Of a DNA stretch of 64,000 nt, positions 34,226 to 41,813 are shown piece after piece. The stretch's first letter is position 1. The number at the start of each line of letters is the position of its first letter. The notes beneath the pieces are model-generated. The model was not told where the DNA came from. It made no database searches and saw only the letters and a program-made list of their open reading frames with translations. A program made the position numbers and the translations under genes. Source of the DNA: Couchioplanes caeruleus (lineage in GTDB: Bacteria > Actinomycetota > Actinomycetes > Mycobacteriales > Micromonosporaceae); the NCBI RefSeq assembly GCF_003751945.1, contig NZ_RJKL01000001.1, positions 3,720,001 to 3,784,000 on the forward strand, written 5' to 3'.

Positions 34226-34330
34226 TCAGTCGACCTGATCAAGGAGTCGCCCGTCCCATTCGGCCAGGACTGGCACGTCCCGCTTGTCCTGAATCATCCG
34301 GTGAAGATCGCGAAGCCGCTGTATGCCCCG
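34226..34330 (-). pseudogene. Short coding-like fragment, possible gene remnant
   Basis: Between cutA and the enzyme I gene, the minus strand reads RLRDLHRMIQDKRDVPVLAEW and ends WDGRLLDQVD at a TGA at 34226. The amino-acid pattern looks like a real protein end, and its third codon positions are less GC-rich than those of the neighbours. No start or upstream domain is present. It may be the C-terminal relic of a lost gene. Confidence 0.25.
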
Positions 34331-34397
34331 GCGCGCTGTAGCGCCGGTTTCTCGGCCGACCTGCCCTGGGCGGACGCCGAACCGTGGAGACGGCGCC

Positions 34398-36062
34398 TCA
34401 GCCGGCGTGTCGTGGCGGGCCCCGGTCGTCCGACGCCCGGCCGTGGGTGACCGCGGCGCGGGCGGACGCGGGATCGGGGGCGGCGAGCGCCCGCTGTGCG
34501 GCGGCCCGACATTCATCCCACGTGTACGCCGCCAGCGCGGCACGCACCGCGGGCACGGACGGGGGCGACATGGAGAGACTGGTGACGCCCAGCCCGGCCA
34601 GCACCACCGCGAAAGCGGGATCCGCGGCCGCCTCGCCGCACACCCCGACGGGACGGCCGACCGCCGCACCGGCCGCGGCGCACTGGGCGATCAGCGACAA
34701 CAGCACGGGTTGCCACGGGTCGAGCAGGTCGGCCAGCTCCCCGCTGCGCCGATCGGCCGCGAACGCGTACTGGCTGAGGTCGTTGGTGCCGACGCTGAGG
34801 AAGTCGACCGTCTGCAGGATCTGCGCCGAGCGGAGCGCGGCGGCCGGCACCTCGATCATCACGCCGACCGTGGGCAGCCCGGCGTCGCGGCACAGCGCGG
34901 CGAACTGCGCCGCCTCGGCGACCGTGGTGACCATGGGTGCCATCACCGCGACCCGGGCGCTCGAGCCGCGGGCGGCGGCCGCGATCGCTGCGATCTGGGT
35001 GCGGAGGATGTCGCCGTGCCGTCGGGCCACCCGCAACCCGCGCAGGCCGAGCGCCGGGTTGGGCTCGACGTGCCCACCCAGGAAGGGCAGCGGCTTGTCC
35101 GAGCCGGCGTCGAGCGTCCGCACGATCACCTGCCGCCCGGGCATGGCCGCGAAGACCTCGGCATACGCGGCGACCTGCTCGGCCTTGGTGGGCGGGTCGA
35201 TGTGGTGCTGGAACAGCAGTTCGGTGCGGAACAGCCCGACGCCCTCGACCCGGGCGCCGGCGAGCTCCGCGGCGCCGCCGATGTTGGCGAGCAGGGCCAC
35301 CGGGTGCCCGTCGGCCGTACGGCCCCGCAGGTCGGCGTCCGGCTCCGGCGGCGGCCCCGGCCGGTCGCGCCGGACCGCCGGCGTGTAGCCGATGGTGACC
35401 CGCCCGGCCGTGCCGTCCACGGTGACCACCGTGCCGTCGGCGATGTCGAGCGCGCCCCCGCAGGCGACCACGGTGGGCAGGCCGCGCGCCCGCGCCAGGA
35501 TCGCGGTGTGGCTGACGAAACTGCCGGCGGACGTGACCACGGCCAGCACCTTCGACGGGTCCAGCAGGGCGGCGTCCGCGGGTGCGAGGTCCACCGCGAC
35601 CAGCACGAACGGGCATCCGGGCTCGGGCAGCTCCGGCATCGGCACGCCGAGGCAGTGCGCCACGACCCGGTCCCGCAGGTCGTCGAGGTCGGCGGCGCGT
35701 GCGGCCAGGAGTCCCCCGGCGGCCAGCAGGGCGGACCGGTGCTCGGCGAGGATGGCGGCCACCGCGTGCGGTGCCTCGAGACCGGCGCCGACCGCCCGGG
35801 CGACGCCGTCGCGCAGGGTCCGGTCGCCGGCCAGCGCGGCCTGCACCCGCAGGATCTCCGCGGCGGTCGCGTCGGCGGTGGCCGCGGCGCGGCGGCCGAT
35901 GTCCTGGCACACCGCGTCGATGGCCGCGTACGCCCGCTCCACCTCGGCCTCCGGGTCGGTGACCACGCCCGGGGCGCACAGGCGCGGTGGATCGGCCAGG
36001 CGGTACGCCGGACCGGTCGCCGTGCCGGCGCTGGCGCCGAGGCCGCGGAGCAGCTCAGGCAC
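34398..36062 (-). CDS. ptsI: PTS enzyme I (phosphoenolpyruvate-protein phosphotransferase)
   Basis: A 554-residue enzyme I that takes phosphate from phosphoenolpyruvate and passes it to HPr. The phosphorylated His185 lies in SFVSHTAILARARGLPTVV. The PEP-binding domain shows FRTELLFQ, RTLDAGSDKPLPF, EPNPALGLRGLR, VGTNDLSQYAFAADR and the catalytic Cys in VGVCGEAAADP. Slightly shorter at the N-terminus than E. coli enzyme I. It is the last gene of the six-gene PTS operon; its start overlaps the HPr stop by eight bases. Having its own enzyme I inside a sugar-specific operon suggests a dedicated phosphoryl chain. Confidence 0.93.
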   Translation of the reverse strand: MPELLRGLGASAGTATGPAYRLADPPRLCAPGVVTDPEAEVERAYAAIDAVCQDIGRRAAATADATAAEILRVQAALAGDRTLRDGVARAVGAGLEAPHAVAAILAEHRSALLAAGGLLAARAADLDDLRDRVVAHCLGVPMPELPEPGCPFVLVAVDLAPADAALLDPSKVLAVVTSAGSFVSHTAILARARGLPTVVACGGALDIADGTVVTVDGTAGRVTIGYTPAVRRDRPGPPPEPDADLRGRTADGHPVALLANIGGAAELAGARVEGVGLFRTELLFQHHIDPPTKAEQVAAYAEVFAAMPGRQVIVRTLDAGSDKPLPFLGGHVEPNPALGLRGLRVARRHGDILRTQIAAIAAAARGSSARVAVMAPMVTTVAEAAQFAALCRDAGLPTVGVMIEVPAAALRSAQILQTVDFLSVGTNDLSQYAFAADRRSGELADLLDPWQPVLLSLIAQCAAAGAAVGRPVGVCGEAAADPAFAVVLAGLGVTSLSMSPPSVPAVRAALAAYTWDECRAAAQRALAAPDPASARAAVTHGRASDDRGPPRHAG

Positions 36063-36327
36063 CGGCGACGTCCAGGTCGGCGGCGAACAGCCCGGCCAGC
36101 CGGTCCAGGACCTCGGCCGCCGCCTCGCCGTACGCCTCCAGGATCAGCTCGGTGCCGTAGAGCGCGCCCAGGCTGAGCAGGGAGAGGATGCTGTCGGCCG
36201 GAACCGCCGGGCGGTCCGGCGTCCGCACGGTGACCGGCACCGGCAGCAGCGCGGCGGCGCCGGCGATCCGGGAGGCCGCCCGCATGTGCAGCCCGGCGCG
36301 TCCACCCCACAGCACCGTGCGGATCAT
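36055..36327 (-). CDS. ptsH: PTS phosphocarrier protein HPr
   Basis: A 90-residue HPr. The active-site His14 sits in AGLHMRAASRIAG; the usual GLHARPA motif is modified to GLHMRAA, losing the proline. Ser46 is present in ADSILSLLSLGA, at the place of the regulatory serine of Firmicutes HPr. Whether it is phosphorylated here is unknown. It accepts phosphate from the co-encoded enzyme I and passes it to the IIA protein. It overlaps the IIA gene by four bases upstream and ptsI by eight downstream. Confidence 0.9.
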   Translation of the reverse strand: MIRTVLWGGRAGLHMRAASRIAGAAALLPVPVTVRTPDRPAVPADSILSLLSLGALYGTELILEAYGEAAAEVLDRLAGLFAADLDVAGA

Positions 36328-36773
36328 GGCTGTTCCTCGTCCCGGAAGAGGGCGATGACCGTCTCCGGGTCGCCTGCCTCCCGCAGCGCCCGGGCGCGTG
36401 CCGGGTCGAGCAGGATCTGGGCGAGCGCGGCGAGCAGCTCGACGTGGCCGTCGCCGCGGGCGGCGATGGCGACGCAGACGGTGACCGTGTCGCCGTCCCA
36501 GTCGACTCCCTCGGGGAAGCGCAGCACGACGATCGAGTCGTGGCGGACCAGCGCCCGGGACATGTCGAGGCCGTGCGGGATGGCGACACCCTCGCCGAGG
36601 TACGTGGACATGGCCCACTCGCGGTCGAGCATCGCCTCGCGGTACGCCGGGTGGACGGCGCCGATCTCCTCCAGCACGTCGGCACACCGGTGGATCGCGG
36701 CCACCCGATCGGCGGCCCGCTCGTGCACGCGTACGCCGCGGGCCTGGAGAACGGGCCGCAGGTTCGCTCTCAT
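36324..36773 (-). CDS. PTS IIA component, mannitol/fructose type
   Basis: A 149-residue PTS EIIA type-2 domain. The phosphorylated His67 is in STYLGEGVAIPHGLD, the family hallmark. It relays phosphate from HPr to the IIB cysteine. It is a free-standing domain rather than the C-terminal part of a IICBA fusion. It overlaps the HPr start by four bases and the preceding helical-repeat gene by four bases, so translation of the whole set is coupled. Confidence 0.92.
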   Translation of the reverse strand: MRANLRPVLQARGVRVHERAADRVAAIHRCADVLEEIGAVHPAYREAMLDREWAMSTYLGEGVAIPHGLDMSRALVRHDSIVVLRFPEGVDWDGDTVTVCVAIAARGDGHVELLAALAQILLDPARARALREAGDPETVIALFRDEEQP

Positions 36774-37531
36774 CCGGCCAGCCTCACCAGCGCACGCCCC
36801 AGCACGCCGTCATTGTCGTCGGGATCCCAGGTGATCACCAGGGTGGGTATGCCCGCGTCCGGATCGGCCGCCCGTTCCTCCGCCTCGACGCTCGGCAGGG
36901 CGTTGGTGACGATGAGTAATCCGTGCACCTGCTGGGCGGCGAAGGCCCGTTGGGCGGAGGTGACCGCCGCCGGAGGCAGCCGGCCCGAGTCCAGATAGCG
37001 CAGCGCGACGCCGAAGAGCCGGTGCAGCACCCCGGCGAGCAGGTTGCTGTCCCGGTCGTCAGGGACCCACTGCAGCCCGGCGGCGGTGCGGCGCAGGGAC
37101 TCGACGACCCGTTTGTCGTACGCGACGCGGCGCAGGCCGGCCAGGCGCATCGGCTCCAGCACCTCGACGAGCCGCCGCCGCTGGGGACCCGGCATGGCGT
37201 CGAGCAGCATCGCCAGGTCCTCCGAGGAGACCCGGTCGAGCTGCGGCCGGGCCCGCTCGGCGGGAAGCGCGGCCAGCACCGCGGCGGCCTCGACCAGGGG
37301 CAGCAGGGCCAGCTCGGCGGCGAGCCGGGCGTCGTCGAGATGGCCGAGGAGCGTGGCGCGCCGCTCCGGCTCGGCGGCGATCAGCAGCTTGGCGATCAGC
37401 CGGCCGTCCATGGCACCGAGCAGCGCGTCGATCCGGTCCCGGGGCATGCTGAGCAGCACCCCGACCGCGCGCTGTGGCGGCGTGGCGTTGAGCATCGTGA
37501 CGACGTGTTCCGTCGGCATGGCGCCGAGCAC
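36770..37531 (-). CDS. Unrecognised helical-repeat protein embedded in the PTS operon
   Basis: 253 residues, soluble, no signal. Residues 1-150 are short amphipathic helices repeating the pattern LLxAMPxxxAAxLLxxL (for example VTMLNATPPQRAVGVLLSMP, AAAVLAALPAERARPQLDRV, LAMLLDAMPGPQRRRLVEVL). This resembles the N-terminal intracellular domain of MgtE magnesium channels. Residues about 155-253 (AFAAQQVHGLLIVTNALPS; IPTLVITWDPDDNDG) recall the beta-alpha-beta core of restriction-endonuclease-like folds. I could not assign a function. It lies between IIB (two bases upstream) and IIA (four-base overlap), so it is made in step with the PTS proteins. A role as sensor, scaffold or regulator of this PTS is possible but unproven. 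An ATG at 37519 is an alternative start. Confidence 0.75.
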   Translation of the reverse strand: MLGAMPTEHVVTMLNATPPQRAVGVLLSMPRDRIDALLGAMDGRLIAKLLIAAEPERRATLLGHLDDARLAAELALLPLVEAAAVLAALPAERARPQLDRVSSEDLAMLLDAMPGPQRRRLVEVLEPMRLAGLRRVAYDKRVVESLRRTAAGLQWVPDDRDSNLLAGVLHRLFGVALRYLDSGRLPPAAVTSAQRAFAAQQVHGLLIVTNALPSVEAEERAADPDAGIPTLVITWDPDDNDGVLGRALVRLAG

Positions 37532-37533
37532 GG

Positions 37534-37854
37534 TCAGCCTCCCGTGGTGCCGACGACCATGCCGCCCTCTTTGACGGCGGCCACCACCCGCGCCACGGCC
37601 GGATCGCCCAGGAACAGGCGGAAACCGACCACGACCGAGCCGGGCGCGCCGGCCCGGGCGCGGTCGGCGAGCCCCGCCTGGCAGAGCACGACGTCCGCGT
37701 CGGCCGGGATGGCGGCGACCGGGTGGTGCTCCACCGTCACCGGCAGTTTGCGTAGCTCCCGACGGATCTGCCCGGCGAGCATGACGCTGCTGCCCATGCC
37801 CGCGTCGCAGGCGACCACGAGCTTGCGGACGCTGCGGCCCTCGATGCTGCCCAT
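37534..37854 (-). CDS. PTS IIB component, mannitol type
   Basis: A 106-residue free-standing IIB domain with the phosphocysteine Cys16 in KLVVACDAGMGSSVML, the P-loop of the mannitol/lactose-type IIB. It takes phosphate from His67 of IIA and transfers it to the sugar as it passes through IIC. The ATG is one base after the IIC stop. Standard mannitol systems fuse IIC and IIB; here they are separate genes, as in the sugar-alcohol systems of some Gram-positive bacteria. Confidence 0.9.
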   Translation of the reverse strand: MGSIEGRSVRKLVVACDAGMGSSVMLAGQIRRELRKLPVTVEHHPVAAIPADADVVLCQAGLADRARAGAPGSVVVGFRLFLGDPAVARVVAAVKEGGMVVGTTGG

Positions 37855-37855
37855 G

Positions 37856-38923
37856 TCAGATGCCTTCCTCGTCGCGCGCCAGGCGGCCGAAGCCCAGCAG
37901 CAGGGAACCGACCACGAAGGACACGCCGGCCGCCACCACCACGCCGGCCAGCACACCGAAATGGTCACCGCGGGGGGTCTCCGCAAGATACGCGAAGATG
38001 CTGCCCGGCGAGGGGGTGGCGACCAGGCCGACCCCGGTCACCAGGAACGTCGCGATCCCGGCGGCGCCGCCGCAGACGGCCGCGAGCACCATGCTCGGCT
38101 TCATCAGCACGTACGGGAAATAGATCTCGTGGATGCCGCCCAGGAACTGGATCGCCATCGCCGCGGGCACGCTGGGGCGCAGCGCCCGCGGGCCGAAGCA
38201 CAGATAGGCGAGCAGGATCCCGAACCCCGGCCCCGGGTTGGTCTCGAGCATGAAGAGGATCGACTTGCCGGCGTCCGACGACTCGGCGATCCCCAGCGGA
38301 CCCAGCACCCCGTGGTTGATCGCGTTGTTGAGGAACAGCACCTTCGCCGGCTCGATGAGCAGGGCCGCGGCGGGCAGAAGATGGTGTTCCACGAGAAACC
38401 GGACTCCGCTGCCCGCCGCCTCGGTGAAGACCCGCATGACCGGGCCGATCGCCAGCACGCCGGCGAGCGCGGCGACGCCGCCGACGATGCCCGCGGTGAA
38501 GTTCTCCACGAGCATCTCGAAGCCGGGGCGGATCCGGCCGGCGGTGAGGCCGTCGACGAGCTTGAGACCGTACGCGGCCAGCGGCCCGACGATCATGGCG
38601 CCGAAGAACATCGGCGACTCGGCGCCCACCACCAGCCCGATGGTGGCCACCGCGCCGACGACCGCGCCCCGCTGGGCGTGCACCATCCGCCCGCCGGTGT
38701 ATCCGATGAGGACCGGCAGCAGCACGTGGGCCATGGGGCCGATGAGGGCGGCGAACTTCTCGTTCGGCACCCAGCCGTTCTCGAAGAACAGGGCGGTGAT
38801 CAGGCCCCAGGCGATGAAGGCGGCGATGTTGGGCATCACCATGCCCGCGAGATATCCGCCGAAGCGCTGCACGCGCGCCTTGACGCCGGTGTCCTGTGCG
38901 GCGGGAACGTACAGCTCGGCCAC
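37856..38923 (-). CDS. PTS IIC membrane component, mannitol type
   Basis: A 355-residue integral membrane permease of the MtlA IIC family. Marks are VQRFGGYLAGMVMPNIAAFIAWG, GYTGGRMVHAQRGAVVGA, LFLNNAINHGVLGPLG (substrate-site loop) and FLGGIHEIYFPYVLM. It carries and couples phosphorylation of the sugar alcohol at the IIB cysteine. GTG start with AGGAG seven bases upstream. It is the first gene of the operon and follows a clear promoter. No mannitol-1-phosphate dehydrogenase is present, so the true substrate is open. Confidence 0.93.
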   Translation of the reverse strand: MAELYVPAAQDTGVKARVQRFGGYLAGMVMPNIAAFIAWGLITALFFENGWVPNEKFAALIGPMAHVLLPVLIGYTGGRMVHAQRGAVVGAVATIGLVVGAESPMFFGAMIVGPLAAYGLKLVDGLTAGRIRPGFEMLVENFTAGIVGGVAALAGVLAIGPVMRVFTEAAGSGVRFLVEHHLLPAAALLIEPAKVLFLNNAINHGVLGPLGIAESSDAGKSILFMLETNPGPGFGILLAYLCFGPRALRPSVPAAMAIQFLGGIHEIYFPYVLMKPSMVLAAVCGGAAGIATFLVTGVGLVATPSPGSIFAYLAETPRGDHFGVLAGVVVAAGVSFVVGSLLLGFGRLARDEEGI

Positions 38924-38977
38924 GGGACAGCTCCTATCCGGGGCCGCGGGAGGGCCGGAGCGGGGGAAGGTCGATTT

Positions 38978-39006
38978 GTTGTACCGACGAGATCACCCAG
39001 TGTCAA
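38978..39006 (-). promoter_or_regulatory. Promoter of the PTS operon
   Basis: On the minus strand, -35 TTGACA (complement of 39001-39006), a 17-base spacer, and -10 TACAAC (complement of 38978-38983) lie 55 bases before the IIC start. Confidence 0.7.
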
Positions 39007-39022
39007 TCGAGGTCGCGGAACC

Positions 39023-39039
39023 GGCCCGATTGTCGGGCC
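39023..39039. promoter_or_regulatory. Inverted repeat immediately upstream of the PTS -35 box
   Basis: GGCCCGA-TTG-TCGGGCC, with 7-bp perfect arms, lies 16 bases upstream of the -35 element of the PTS promoter. This is the position of an activator or co-repressor site. The promoter of the divergent flippase-like gene would also be affected. No regulator gene is adjacent. Confidence 0.45.
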
Positions 39040-39124
39040 ACCGCTGCGCGAACGTGCAACGCCGCGAGGCTGGCGGAAGCGGATCTAGTCGCCTGCACCT
39101 GCCGGCAATGCGACGATCAACTTG

Positions 39125-40144
39125 ATGGCCGACACGACCCCGCCCTGGTGGCGCCGCGGCCCCGTGGTGGCCGCGGTGGTCGTGCTCATCCTGCTCACCG
39201 AGCTGATCATCGGCTGGCGGCCGCTCATGGAGGCGATCGACCAGCTCCGGACGCCGCAGTGGAACTGGGTCGCCGGCGCGCTCGTCGCCGAGGTGGCCTC
39301 GATGGGCTCGTACGCCCGCATGCAGCGCGCCCTGCTGCGCGGCGCCGGCACCAAGGTGCAGGTCCGCAAGCACGTGGCCCTGGCGTACGCGGCGCACTCG
39401 CTGAGCGCCACCCTGCCCGGCGGCCCGGTGTTCTCGACCACCTTCAACTTCCAGCACATGCGGCGCTTCGGCGCGTCCCCGGCGGTGGCCTCCTGGTGCA
39501 TCGCGCTCAGCGGGGTGCTGTCGACCGGCGCGCTGGTCGTGATCGGGGCCGTCTTCGGCATCCTGACGCGCAGCACGGGAAGCTGGCAGACGCTGCTCAC
39601 GTACATGGGTGGCGCGCTGCTGGTGGCGCTGACCGTCCGGTTGCTGGCACAGCATCCGGAGTGGCTGATCAGGCCCGCGCGCCTGCTGCTCAGCGGGGCC
39701 AACCGGATCCGTCGACGGCCGCCCGCGGCCGGGCACGCCCGGTTGGCCGGCTTCGTCGACCAGCTTCGGTCCGTGCGCGTCCGGCCGCTCGACTTCGCGT
39801 ACGCCGTCCTGCTCGCGGTGGCCAACTGGCTACTCGACGCGCTGTGCCTCTGGATGTGCTGCATCGCCGTGGGTGCGGACGACATCGGCCCCGCGCCGCT
39901 CGTGATCGCCTACTGCGCGGGGATGGCGGCGGCGAGCGTACCGATCGTCCCCGGCGGCCTCGGCGTGGTCGACGGTGCCCTCATCCTGGGCCTGGTGGCA
40001 GGGGGTCTCGCCACCGGCTCCGCGGTCGCGGCCGTGGTGCTCTACCGGTTGATCAGCTTCGGCTTCATCATCGGCATGGGCTGGCTGGTCTGGGCGGTGA
40101 TGCGCGCTAGGGCAAGAACTCCTCGGGGCGTACCGGCCCGCTAG
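39125..40144 (+). CDS. Flippase-like membrane protein (lysylphosphatidylglycerol synthase TM region / UPF0104 family)
   Basis: A 339-residue protein with about eight hydrophobic helices. Marks of the family are AAHSLSATLPGGPVFSTTFNF and SVPIVPGGLGVVDGALILGL. The C-terminal aminoacyl-transferase domain of MprF is absent, so it is the membrane half only. Related proteins flip or move lipids or glycolipids in the inner membrane. It is transcribed divergently from the PTS operon. Its last 38 bases overlap the 3' end of the opposite TPR gene. Confidence 0.88.
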   Translation: MADTTPPWWRRGPVVAAVVVLILLTELIIGWRPLMEAIDQLRTPQWNWVAGALVAEVASMGSYARMQRALLRGAGTKVQVRKHVALAYAAHSLSATLPGGPVFSTTFNFQHMRRFGASPAVASWCIALSGVLSTGALVVIGAVFGILTRSTGSWQTLLTYMGGALLVALTVRLLAQHPEWLIRPARLLLSGANRIRRRPPAAGHARLAGFVDQLRSVRVRPLDFAYAVLLAVANWLLDALCLWMCCIAVGADDIGPAPLVIAYCAGMAAASVPIVPGGLGVVDGALILGLVAGGLATGSAVAAVVLYRLISFGFIIGMGWLVWAVMRARARTPRGVPAR

Positions 40145-40862
40145 CCGCGTCCTGCTTGCGTCCGAACAGCTTCCAGCCCCGCTTCTTCTTCTCCGGGGCT
40201 CGGACGCTCTCGCCGTTGAGGACGGCCAGCCGGTGCTGCGCGACCGGGTTCTCCGGCTCCAGCTTCAGCGATTTCAGGAACGCCTGGCGCGCCTGGTCGG
40301 TGTGGCCCAGCGCATCCAGCGTCACGCCGTGCGTGAAGTAGTAGTGCGCCTCCTTCGGGTCCAGCCCGACGGCCGTCCGGGCGGCCTGCTCGGCGTCCGC
40401 GTACTGCCGATCGGCGGCGAGCAGGGACCAGGCCACGCGGTCGTGCCACAGCGGGTTCTTCGGCTCCACGATGACCGCCCGGTACGCCATCGTGACCGCC
40501 TCTTCGTGGCGCCCGAGCAGGGTGAGCGCGCGGCTGGCCATGGCCAGCGGCCGCGCGTCCTCCGGCGCCAGCTCGACGGCGCGGTTGGCCGCCTCGAGCG
40601 CCTTGTCGACCTCGTCGAGCACGAGCCGGATGCGCGCCATCAGGATCCAGCCGGCGGCGGACTCCGGATCGGCGGCCAGGACCGGTTCCAGGTGCCGGGC
40701 CGCGGAGGCGGGGTCCACCCGCTCGAAGAGGGCGGCCGCACGGGCGACCCCGATCTCGGTCGGCGTGGTCAGCCCCTCGGACCCGATCCTCTGCGGTTCA
40801 CCCGGCGCCGGGGCCTGCGGCGTCTGCGGACGCTGCGGCACCCGGGCATCGACGTCGGTCAT
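40107..40862 (-). CDS. Tetratricopeptide-repeat protein
   Basis: A 251-residue soluble protein. A Pro/Gln-rich N-terminal 30 residues is followed by about five TPR units (AARHLEPVLAADPESAAGWI; ALEAANRAVELAPEDARPLA; AVTMAYRAVIVEPKNPLWHD; AEQAARTAVGLDPKEAHYYF; ARQAFLKSLKLEPENPVAQH). The tail is basic (KKKRGWKLFGRKQ). It probably mediates protein-protein contacts; the partner is not predictable. The ATG has GGAG five bases upstream. Confidence 0.82.
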   Translation of the reverse strand: MTDVDARVPQRPQTPQAPAPGEPQRIGSEGLTTPTEIGVARAAALFERVDPASAARHLEPVLAADPESAAGWILMARIRLVLDEVDKALEAANRAVELAPEDARPLAMASRALTLLGRHEEAVTMAYRAVIVEPKNPLWHDRVAWSLLAADRQYADAEQAARTAVGLDPKEAHYYFTHGVTLDALGHTDQARQAFLKSLKLEPENPVAQHRLAVLNGESVRAPEKKKRGWKLFGRKQDAASGPVRPEEFLP

Positions 40863-40955
40863 CGGCGCGCTCCGGCCCGCACGAAGGTAAAGGTCACACG
40901 GTCATCATCGGCAGGTTCGGCGCGCTTTTTGAGCGCTTTCGCGGGAAAACCACCC

Positions 40956-41543
40956 TCAGCGCAGCTCGATGGCGGCCTCCACGAGGAGCCAGACGCCGAA
41001 GACGGCGAAGAGTGCGGCGGCGCCGTATTTGATCGCCTTCTCCGGCAGGTGGCGGCCGAGCAGCCGGCCGACGCCGATGGCGAGCGCGTCGGCGGCGACC
41101 ATGCCCAGCGTGGAGCCGAGCCAGGTGCCGAACCAGCCGTACTGGGTAGCGAGGGTGATGGTGGCCAGCATGGTCTTGTCGCCCAGCTCGGCCAGGAAGA
41201 AGGCCCCGCCGACGGCCAGGATCGCCGAGCCGGTCGACCGCTCCGCCTTTGACTTCTCGTCCTCGGTGAGGCGGTCACCGCGCAGCGTCCAGGCTCCGAA
41301 CGCCAGGAAGGCGAGGCCGGCCACGAGCGAGATCCAGCCGGTGGGCAGGGCGGCGCCGAGGCCGTACCCGATGCCGACCGAGACAAGGTGCACCACCGCG
41401 GTCGCGACCGTGATCCCGATCAGGACCGGGAGAGTGCGGAACCGGGTGGCGAAGGTGAGGGCCATGAGCTGCGACTTGTCGCCCAGCTCGGCCACGAAGA
41501 TGACGGCGAAGCTGACCGCCGTCGCGATGAGGAAACCGTTCAT
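40956..41543 (-). CDS. TMEM165/GDT1-family cation exporter, likely Mn2+
   Basis: A 195-residue membrane protein with two homologous halves, each with the signature E-x-G-D-K: FVAELGDKSQLMAL (N-half) and FLAELGDKTMLATI (C-half), and about six helices. Members of this UPF0016/GDT1 family move Mn2+ or Ca2+ out of the cytosol. The leader carries a manganese-sensing yybP-ykoY riboswitch, which strongly supports a role in Mn2+ efflux. The link of this family to that riboswitch is known in bacteria. Confidence 0.92.
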   Translation of the reverse strand: MNGFLIATAVSFAVIFVAELGDKSQLMALTFATRFRTLPVLIGITVATAVVHLVSVGIGYGLGAALPTGWISLVAGLAFLAFGAWTLRGDRLTEDEKSKAERSTGSAILAVGGAFFLAELGDKTMLATITLATQYGWFGTWLGSTLGMVAADALAIGVGRLLGRHLPEKAIKYGAAALFAVFGVWLLVEAAIELR

Positions 41544-41615
41544 GTCGCGGAGACTCCCGGTGCATTGGACCGGGGCTCAGGCGCGGGGCGACCTCGACCC
41601 GGCCAGGTTGTCGTC

Positions 41616-41634
41616 CCGCGCGCAGGGCGCGCGG
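41616..41634 (-). promoter_or_regulatory. GC-rich hairpin in the riboswitch leader (possible expression platform)
   Basis: On the minus strand CCGCGCGC and GCGCGCGG pair with a three-base loop, a perfect 8-bp hairpin between the aptamer and the exporter start. It could form part of a transcription-attenuation switch. The mechanism is not certain. Confidence 0.5.
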
Positions 41635-41636
41635 CA

Positions 41637-41757
41637 TGGCCAAGTCGAAGGTCTCGCTCGCCCCGGCGGACCGAGGCCGCGTGGCCGGATGCGCCGGGGC
41701 TTGCGGCTCGGCGGATCAGTATGTCGACCACGACGTTGGGAGCTACTCCCCTTCGCG
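41637..41757 (-). promoter_or_regulatory. yybP-ykoY (Mn2+) riboswitch upstream of the GDT1-type exporter
   Basis: On the minus strand the leader starts with AAGGGGAGTAGCTCCC, the conserved 5' block of yybP-ykoY aptamers. It ends with GCGAGACCTTCG, the conserved 3' block; CGAAGG and CCTTCG can pair as the closing stem P1. The middle holds a GC-rich variable arm. This class binds Mn2+ and turns on manganese exporters. Called by motif; no covariance search was possible. Confidence 0.85.
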
Positions 41758-41802
41758 TCGGCGAGTTTACCCGGTCCGGCGACGGTCGCCGACGCGAAGG
41801 GG
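41748..41802. repeat. 17-bp perfect inverted repeat overlapping the riboswitch 5' end
   Basis: CCCCTTCGCGTCGGCGA (41748-41764) and its exact complement (41786-41802) are separated by 21 bases. The riboswitch-side arm includes the conserved AAGGGG block. The element also serves as a terminator-like hairpin after the secreted hydrolase gene, 11 bases after its stop. Confidence 0.8.
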
Positions 41803-41813
41803 CTCTGGCCCGA

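Noticed and set aside
34323..36834. Long plus-strand frames opposite the PTS genes
   Set aside because: Antisense shadows; the minus strand encodes recognisable enzyme I, HPr and IIA with active-site motifs.
40922..40936. Hairpin with T-run after the GDT1-type exporter gene as terminator
   Set aside because: GCGCT/AGCGC is only 5 bp and the T residues lie in the loop or on the wrong side for the minus-strand gene; too weak to call.
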